Shown here one piece after another: positions 59,542 through 64,000 of a stretch of 64,000 nucleotides of DNA. The position numbers and the translations under genes are program-made. Origin of the DNA: Petroclostridium sp. X23 (lineage in GTDB: Bacteria > Bacillota > Clostridia > SK-Y3); the NCBI RefSeq assembly GCF_030013905.1, contig NZ_CP124862.1, positions 1,677,051-1,741,050 of the forward strand, in the 5' to 3' direction. Each line of letters opens with the position of its first letter. The stretch's first letter is position 1. The notes beneath the pieces are model-generated. The model saw nothing but the letters and a program-made list of their open reading frames with translations. It was not told the origin of the DNA and did not search any database.

Positions 59542-60714
59542 TTAGATTCCTTCATTCTCTTTTATTCGGATACGTTTTTCAATAAAATTTACCAATAGTA
59601 ATTTAATTACTGCAACGACAGGCACCCCTAAAAACATACCTGCAACACCAAAGAAACCTCCTCCAATGATAATGGCAAAAATAATCCAAAACGGACTTAA
59701 TCCTATTGAGTCCCCCAAAATCTTAGGTCCCAATACCATTCCGTCAAATTGCTGTAGAATTAGGATAAAAACAGCCACCCATAATGCTTTTACAGGACTG
59801 TCAAACAGCGTAATAAGTACCGCCGGAATCCCTCCTATAATAGGTCCGAAATAAGGTATCATATTTGTAATCCCAATAATTACGCTGATCAGAAGCGCGT
59901 ATTTTATATCTAAGATCATTAAACCTATAAAACACAAAACACCTATGATAGCAGAGTCAATCGCTTTGCCTATTATGAATTTTGAAAAAATTTGATTTAC
60001 CTTTATAATGAATCCTTCTAACGATTCAACCGTCTCCACTTTTAATATCGCGCAAAAAAACTTTCTAAACTGAACCTTAAACTCTTCTTTCTCCATCAAT
60101 ATGTAAAAACTGATAATTAGCCCGAGAATATAACGAAGGAAAACCGTTGTAATATTGACGATCCCTTTCATCACGCTGCTTAGAGCAATATCGATATTTT
60201 GCAGGTTATACTTTTCAATGAATACAGTCATGTACCGTTCAGCATATTGTGACACATCATATACCGTCAGCAAATCATATTTTTCAGAAATATCGGAAAT
60301 AAATGTATCCATACGCTTATAATATTCGGGAATATTATTAACAACATCACTTACGCTTTTAACTACTTTGGGCGCGATATAAATAACACATAATGTAATA
60401 AGCCCCAGCACAATGACATAAACTAGAAGAATACTGATCAATCTGCGAGTTTTCATCCTTTTTATTCTATTTGATATATGGCCTTTAAACAAATTCCTCT
60501 CCAACCACATGACATATGGATTAAATAAATACGCAGCTGCAAAACCGATCACAAAAGGAAGCAGTAATCTCCATGTGTAGTCTATAAGACTCTTAATACT
60601 ATCAATAATACCAATAATATTATCTACTGTTTTATAAACGATGAGCACTGCTGTAACTAATAGAAAAATGTAAAAACTATATCGTATATATCTTCTTTCA
60701 TACTTTGCCCTCAT
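59542..60714 (-). CDS. AI-2E family transporter (YdiK/PerM-like)
   Basis: The 390-residue membrane protein has about seven helices and the PF01594 features: LLPFVIGFAAAYLFNPYV, a large extracytoplasmic domain (VSDVVNNIPEYYKRMDTFIS), ISVIIGITNMIPYFGPIIGG and GVPVVAVIKLLLVNF. Family members export small molecules or exchange Na+/H+; the substrate is unknown. Confidence 0.87.
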   Translation of the reverse strand: MRAKYERRYIRYSFYIFLLVTAVLIVYKTVDNIIGIIDSIKSLIDYTWRLLLPFVIGFAAAYLFNPYVMWLERNLFKGHISNRIKRMKTRRLISILLVYVIVLGLITLCVIYIAPKVVKSVSDVVNNIPEYYKRMDTFISDISEKYDLLTVYDVSQYAERYMTVFIEKYNLQNIDIALSSVMKGIVNITTVFLRYILGLIISFYILMEKEEFKVQFRKFFCAILKVETVESLEGFIIKVNQIFSKFIIGKAIDSAIIGVLCFIGLMILDIKYALLISVIIGITNMIPYFGPIIGGIPAVLITLFDSPVKALWVAVFILILQQFDGMVLGPKILGDSIGLSPFWIIFAIIIGGGFFGVAGMFLGVPVVAVIKLLLVNFIEKRIRIKENEGI

Positions 60715-60852
60715 ACGGCTTTATCACCACTTCATACATTAATTTTCTTATGTAAAATTCTTAATAAGATAAGTATTATTATACTCTATACAGGCCGGGA
60801 ATTCCACTTGTATTTTCTTTATAAATCCCAATCCTTCACAGCTCCGTTAGTC

Positions 60853-61674
60853 CTATAAAAGGAATTTTTCCAATGCATACGCGACTCCGTCCTGATCATG
60901 ATTTAAGGTAACAAAATCCGCAAGGCTTTTGACTTCATCCCATCCATTTTCCATCGCTACAGCAAAACCGGCAGCCTTCATCATAGAAATGTCATTTTCA
61001 TTATCCCCTATTGCCATTACCTGATCCATGGCATAGCCAAAATGCTCCGCAAGGATTTTTAATGCTTTTCCTTTACTAACACCATTCTTCATAATTTCAA
61101 AATTATTTTTATCGGAACTGGCGATTTCTATCGTTTTCATATCTCCAAAAAGGGTTCTTACACTTTCAAGATATTCTACATCATCACACATGATGACAAA
61201 CTTGGTCACCGGCTCACCGATCTTCTGAATGCTTTCCCAAACATCATCTACAATCTTTATATCTACCCGGTCTTCCTCATCAAACCTTTCATTAATCTTT
61301 GAGTATCTCAGAGTAGAAAATTCCAGTCTTTCAGCTACCATACTGTCCCCTATGTACGCGTGGAAATAGATATTGTTTTCACGTAATATCCTTACTACCT
61401 CTTTACAGTCCTGTACATCCATCAGTTCCTCATGAATGTTTTCACCGGTTTTTACACTTCTTATGGTCGCTCCATTACATGCGATAATGGGTTCTTGTGT
61501 CCCAATGATCTTGCTGTATATACGGGCGCCCATAAATATTCTCCCTGAACAGATGACCACCTTAATCCCTTTTTTCATTACCCGGGCAATAATATCAATA
61601 TTTTTTTGACTGATTTCTTTTTCTGTATTCAATAATGTGCCATCCAAGTCAATAGCAACCAGTTTTATGTCCAT
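60853..61674 (-). CDS. Cof-type HAD-IIB phosphatase
   Basis: About 273 residues, starting at MDIKLVAIDLDGTLLN (61674) with AAGGAGG. HAD motif I DLDGT, motif II CSGR, motif III lysine in SKGKALKILAE and motif IV GDNENDISMM are all present. It probably dephosphorylates sugar phosphates or FMN-type compounds. Confidence 0.92.
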   Translation of the reverse strand: MDIKLVAIDLDGTLLNTEKEISQKNIDIIARVMKKGIKVVICSGRIFMGARIYSKIIGTQEPIIACNGATIRSVKTGENIHEELMDVQDCKEVVRILRENNIYFHAYIGDSMVAERLEFSTLRYSKINERFDEEDRVDIKIVDDVWESIQKIGEPVTKFVIMCDDVEYLESVRTLFGDMKTIEIASSDKNNFEIMKNGVSKGKALKILAEHFGYAMDQVMAIGDNENDISMMKAAGFAVAMENGWDEVKSLADFVTLNHDQDGVAYALEKFLL

Positions 61675-61688
61675 AAAAGCCTCCTTAA

Positions 61689-61740
61689 TTGTTGCAGACA
61701 CTGCAGACACCGGCAGACACCGCAGACACCGCGCAGACAC
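61689..61740. repeat. Tandem GCAGACACC repeats
   Basis: Five near-perfect copies of GCAGACACC in 52 bp, directly outside the left end of the tyrosine transposase element. Confidence 0.8.
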
Positions 61741-62613
61741 CGGGACGGTTCTCGTGTCTAATTTTTAAGAATCTTGTTTATCTTATCCTTATTTAAACCT
61801 GTGATCGCTGCAATTTTTCTTATTGATAAGTTAGTTGTTTGTTTGAAATCTTTGATTAATTCATCTATGCTTTTACGATGATCATCAGCAATATTAGTGA
61901 CTCCCCTACTCTTTAGCATCTCTTGGTATAGCTTTTTTGCCTCATGTTCATCCATTGGTTCTTCTTTCTCCATTATATCCAAAAAAATTTCTTCTGTATT
62001 TTGATTCATAAATTTAACAAATTCTTTTCTAGCCAGTGCAATATCCTTTGAAAATAGACTCAATATCATATTGGTATCAACTGCTTTAGAAAAAGGACTT
62101 TTGCCATCTAAATAAGCATTATAGCTGCTCCATTTATATTCCCCTGTTGCTTTAACAATTCCTGCCTTAACAGGGTTTTGATGAATATACCTTGACAAAG
62201 CTAATACATAGCTATCTTCCTCTACTGCCTCACTTTTGTATCGATCCTGAAACAGATGCCCCACCCTTCTATACTTCTTGTTAAAATAATAGACATAGCT
62301 TACGGTAATCCGCTTCATTACCTTAGATACATCCTCTTCCCCTTCACATAGTAATAAGTGAACATGATTATCCATAAGACAGAATGCATGCAGGAAAAAT
62401 CTACGTTCCGCCTTTTTATCAAAAAGTATTTCAACAAATTTTAACTTATCTTGCTCATTGAGAAATATATTCTTTTTTTCATTTCCACGAATCATAATAT
62501 GGTAATATCCGCTTTTGCTTTTTATTCTCTCTTGTCTTGGCATTTTTATCACCTACAGTATATTGTATGGGATTATCTAGCAGAAGTCAAGACAAAAGAA
62601 CCGTCCCCTTGTC
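61735..62613 (-). mobile_element. REP-associated tyrosine transposase (RAYT) unit with inverted REP ends
   Basis: The gene is flanked by inverted REP sequences: GACACCGGGACGGTTCTCGTGTC-like on the left (61735-61757) and GACAAAAGAACCGTCCCCTTGTC-like on the right. Each is itself a short hairpin. The GGGGACGG core recurs at 26.1, 27.4, 49.6 and 51.9 kb. Confidence 0.78.
61758..62543 (-). CDS. RAYT/IS200-like Y1 transposase with C-terminal helix-turn-helix
   Basis: The ~261-residue protein starts at MPRQERIKSKSGYYHIMIRG (62543), after AGGTG. The HUH motif is NHVH (59-62) and the catalytic tyrosine is in RYIHQNPVKAGIV near residue 119; both are REP-transposase hallmarks. The C-terminal part (STNLSIRKIAAITGLNKDKI) is a small HTH, probably for REP binding. 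It is intact. Confidence 0.92.
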   Translation of the reverse strand: MPRQERIKSKSGYYHIMIRGNEKKNIFLNEQDKLKFVEILFDKKAERRFFLHAFCLMDNHVHLLLCEGEEDVSKVMKRITVSYVYYFNKKYRRVGHLFQDRYKSEAVEEDSYVLALSRYIHQNPVKAGIVKATGEYKWSSYNAYLDGKSPFSKAVDTNMILSLFSKDIALARKEFVKFMNQNTEEIFLDIMEKEEPMDEHEAKKLYQEMLKSRGVTNIADDHRKSIDELIKDFKQTTNLSIRKIAAITGLNKDKINKILKN

Positions 62614-62645
62614 TTACTTGTCTTAGTGTTACATTTTAGAACACC

Positions 62646-62664
62646 TTGTTATATAACTGAACAA
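62646..62664. promoter_or_regulatory. Possible Rex-like site upstream of adhE
   Basis: TTGTTATATAACTGAACAA resembles the redox regulator Rex consensus TTGTTAAnnnnTTAACAA but is one base too long and imperfect. AdhE is a classical Rex target in Clostridia. Confidence 0.3.
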
Positions 62665-62811
62665 TGAATTTTCACGCAAACGTTCGATTATTGAGCATAT
62701 AAAACTTTTGTTTTATGCAAGCTCCGCTTAATTAAGCTTTTTCTCTTTGGCATGAAAATTGCAATTATTTATATGTGCACACCCTAATTATTATAAAAAA
62801 GGAGGTTCAAT

Positions 62812-62838
62812 ATGAATGATTTAATGGACATGCTTTAG
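62812..62838 (+). CDS. Eight-codon leader ORF before adhE
   Basis: AAGGAGGTTCAAT followed by ATG encodes MNDLMDML and stop. The strong ribosome binding site is better than that of adhE itself. It may be a leader peptide, or the remnant 5' end of a deleted gene. The rest of the 363-bp gap from 62544 is AT-rich with the transposon end. Confidence 0.4.
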   Translation: MNDLMDML

Positions 62839-62906
62839 GAATCAATCCGAACAAGGTTATTAGAATTCCAACTACCAATTACAAAGATAGAAAGAGGTGC
62901 AGATCA

Positions 62907-64000
62907 ATGATAGTGACAACTGTTAATGAATTTATGAAAAAGTTAGAAGAGGTAAGAGCTGCTCAAAAGAAGTTTGCTACGTACACTCAGGAGCAGGTCG
63001 ATGAGATTTTCAGACAAGCTGCTCTAGCCGCAAACGCTGCTAGAATACCACTTTCAAAAATGACTGTGGAAGAAACAGGAATGGGTATAGTAGAGGACAA
63101 GGTTATTAAAAACCACTATGCTGCAGAATATATTTATAACAAATTCAAAAATGAAAAGACTTGTGGTGTTATCGAAAAAGATGAAGGATTTGGTATTGCT
63201 AGAATCGCAGAACCTATAGGAGTCATAGGAGCTGTTATTCCTACAACCAATCCAACATCAACTGCAATTTTTAAAGCTTTAATATGCTTAAAAACCAGAA
63301 ACGGTATGATCTTTTCTCCTCACCCAAGAGCAAAAAAATCTACGATAGCTGCAGCTAAAATAGTGCTTGATGCAGCAGTTAAAGCCGGCGCTCCGGAAGG
63401 AATCATCGGATGGATAGACGAACCAACAGTTGAACTTTCACAAATTTTAATGAAAGAGGTAGATCTGATCCTGGCCACAGGTGGTCCCGGAATGGTTAAA
63501 GCTGCTTATTCATCCGGTAAACCGGCTATAGGAGTTGGCCCGGGGAATACACCGGCTATAATTGACGATTCAGCTGATATAAAGATGGCTGTAAGTTCAA
63601 TACTTCTTTCAAAGACTTTTGATAACGGTGTTATCTGTGCTTCAGAGCAATCAGTAATAGTAGTTGAGTCTTTATATAACCAAGTTAGAAAAGAGTTCCA
63701 AGATAGAGGAGCCTACATTCTTAAGAAGGATGAAATAGACAAAGTCAGAAACATAATACTAGTAAATGGTACGATAAACGCTAAAATCGTTGGGCAACCG
63801 GCCTGGAAAATAGCTGAAATTGCAGGTTTAACAGTCCCCAAAACAGCTAAAGTTCTCATTGGGGAAGTAGAATCAGTTGCAGTGGAAGAACCTTTTGCAC
63901 ATGAAAAATTATCCCCTGTTCTTGCCCTATATAAAGCTAAGAACTTTGATGATGCACTTGCAAAAGCTGTAACACTTGTTGAGCATGGCGGATTCGGGCA
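62907..64000 (+). CDS. adhE: Bifunctional aldehyde-alcohol dehydrogenase AdhE (partial, runs off right edge)
   Basis: The N-terminal 364 residues belong to the acetaldehyde dehydrogenase domain: KFATYTQEQVDEIFRQAA, MTVEETGMGIVEDKVIKNHY, EPIGVIGAVIPTTNPTST, KALICLKTRNGMIFSPHPRA, ATGGPGMVKAAYSSGKPAIG, GPGNTPAIID and the catalytic cysteine in DNGVICASEQS. ATG at 62907 has GAGGTG seven bases upstream. It reduces acetyl-CoA to ethanol in fermenting anaerobes; the alcohol dehydrogenase half should lie beyond the window. Confidence 0.94.
   Translation, partial: MIVTTVNEFMKKLEEVRAAQKKFATYTQEQVDEIFRQAALAANAARIPLSKMTVEETGMGIVEDKVIKNHYAAEYIYNKFKNEKTCGVIEKDEGFGIARIAEPIGVIGAVIPTTNPTSTAIFKALICLKTRNGMIFSPHPRAKKSTIAAAKIVLDAAVKAGAPEGIIGWIDEPTVELSQILMKEVDLILATGGPGMVKAAYSSGKPAIGVGPGNTPAIIDDSADIKMAVSSILLSKTFDNGVICASEQSVIVVESLYNQVRKEFQDRGAYILKKDEIDKVRNIILVNGTINAKIVGQPAWKIAEIAGLTVPKTAKVLIGEVESVAVEEPFAHEKLSPVLALYKAKNFDDALAKAVTLVEHGGFG

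Noticed and set aside
62841..62906. In-frame N-terminal extension of adhE
   Set aside because: The upstream reading GINPNKVIRIPTTN has no start with a ribosome binding site and known AdhE proteins begin near the chosen ATG.

Overview
The window looks like chromosomal DNA of a low-GC anaerobic member of the Clostridia. The evidence is AT-rich intergenic DNA, strong AGGAGG-type ribosome binding sites, clostridial thiamine genes (short ThiF, radical-SAM ThiH, ThiD2-ThiE fusion), a CheX-type chemotaxis phosphatase, an AdhE and a SecG/RNase R/SmpB/tmRNA context. It has no rRNA, tRNA or CRISPR array. Most genes lie on the minus strand. I do not name a species.

Left end (1-6.2 kb): an accessory island that runs out of the window on the left. 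It holds an AlbA/Schlafen-like partial gene, a complete DDE transposase gene, and a leftward cluster of four ORFs: a recombinase-domain-only protein, a short serine recombinase, an archaeo-eukaryotic-type primase and a helicase-phospholipase D protein. The last two look like one TOTE-type conflict protein broken by a single-base frameshift. The island abuts the 3' end of the tmRNA gene, a classical integration site; smpB follows.

7-22 kb: a MocR-type regulator with a paralogous aminotransferase, a peroxiredoxin, an FtsA-like ATPase, an unusual NimA-like/HD fusion, a DUF2680 secreted protein, an AEC transporter, a cold-shock protein and an FMN glutamate-synthase-like protein. Then comes a decaying hexuronate operon: uxuA is intact, uxuB has an internal deletion and a Zn-alcohol dehydrogenase is reduced to 24 codons. 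A complete IS4-family element with 10-bp target duplication lies next to it.

22-29 kb: sfsA, then a thiamine operon, thiS-thiG-thiH-thiF-thiE-thiC, read leftward from a sigma-A-like promoter through a TPP riboswitch and terminator. Two palindromic repeat elements sit inside the operon. An IS1634-like transposase remnant follows.

29-47 kb: a Cache-HAMP-GGDEF-HD-GYP protein, a Rieske FAD oxidoreductase, a cation/proton antiporter behind a fluoride riboswitch, an EamA transporter, thyX-folA-tmk, a TagA-like glycosyltransferase, a ppx-ppk-ppx polyphosphate operon, a YbjQ protein, and a DUF1648 membrane protein with its YtrA-type GntR regulator and a near-perfect operator palindrome.

47-64 kb: rnr, secG and lower glycolysis (eno, gpmI, a fused pgk-tpi, gapA), then degV, trmL, cheX, an AI-2E-family permease, a HAD phosphatase, a REP-associated tyrosine transposase and the start of adhE. 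The usual eno-secG-rnr-smpB-ssrA order is kept but split: about 40 kb separates rnr from smpB.

The intergenic DNA carries several repeat classes: heptanucleotide arrays (TTCACAG, TTCACTA/TTCATTA, GGGGAGT) often starting at stop codons, GTAGGGGC...GCCCCTAC palindromes, and GGGGACGG-core REP-like doublets probably related to the tyrosine transposase at 61.7-62.6 kb.
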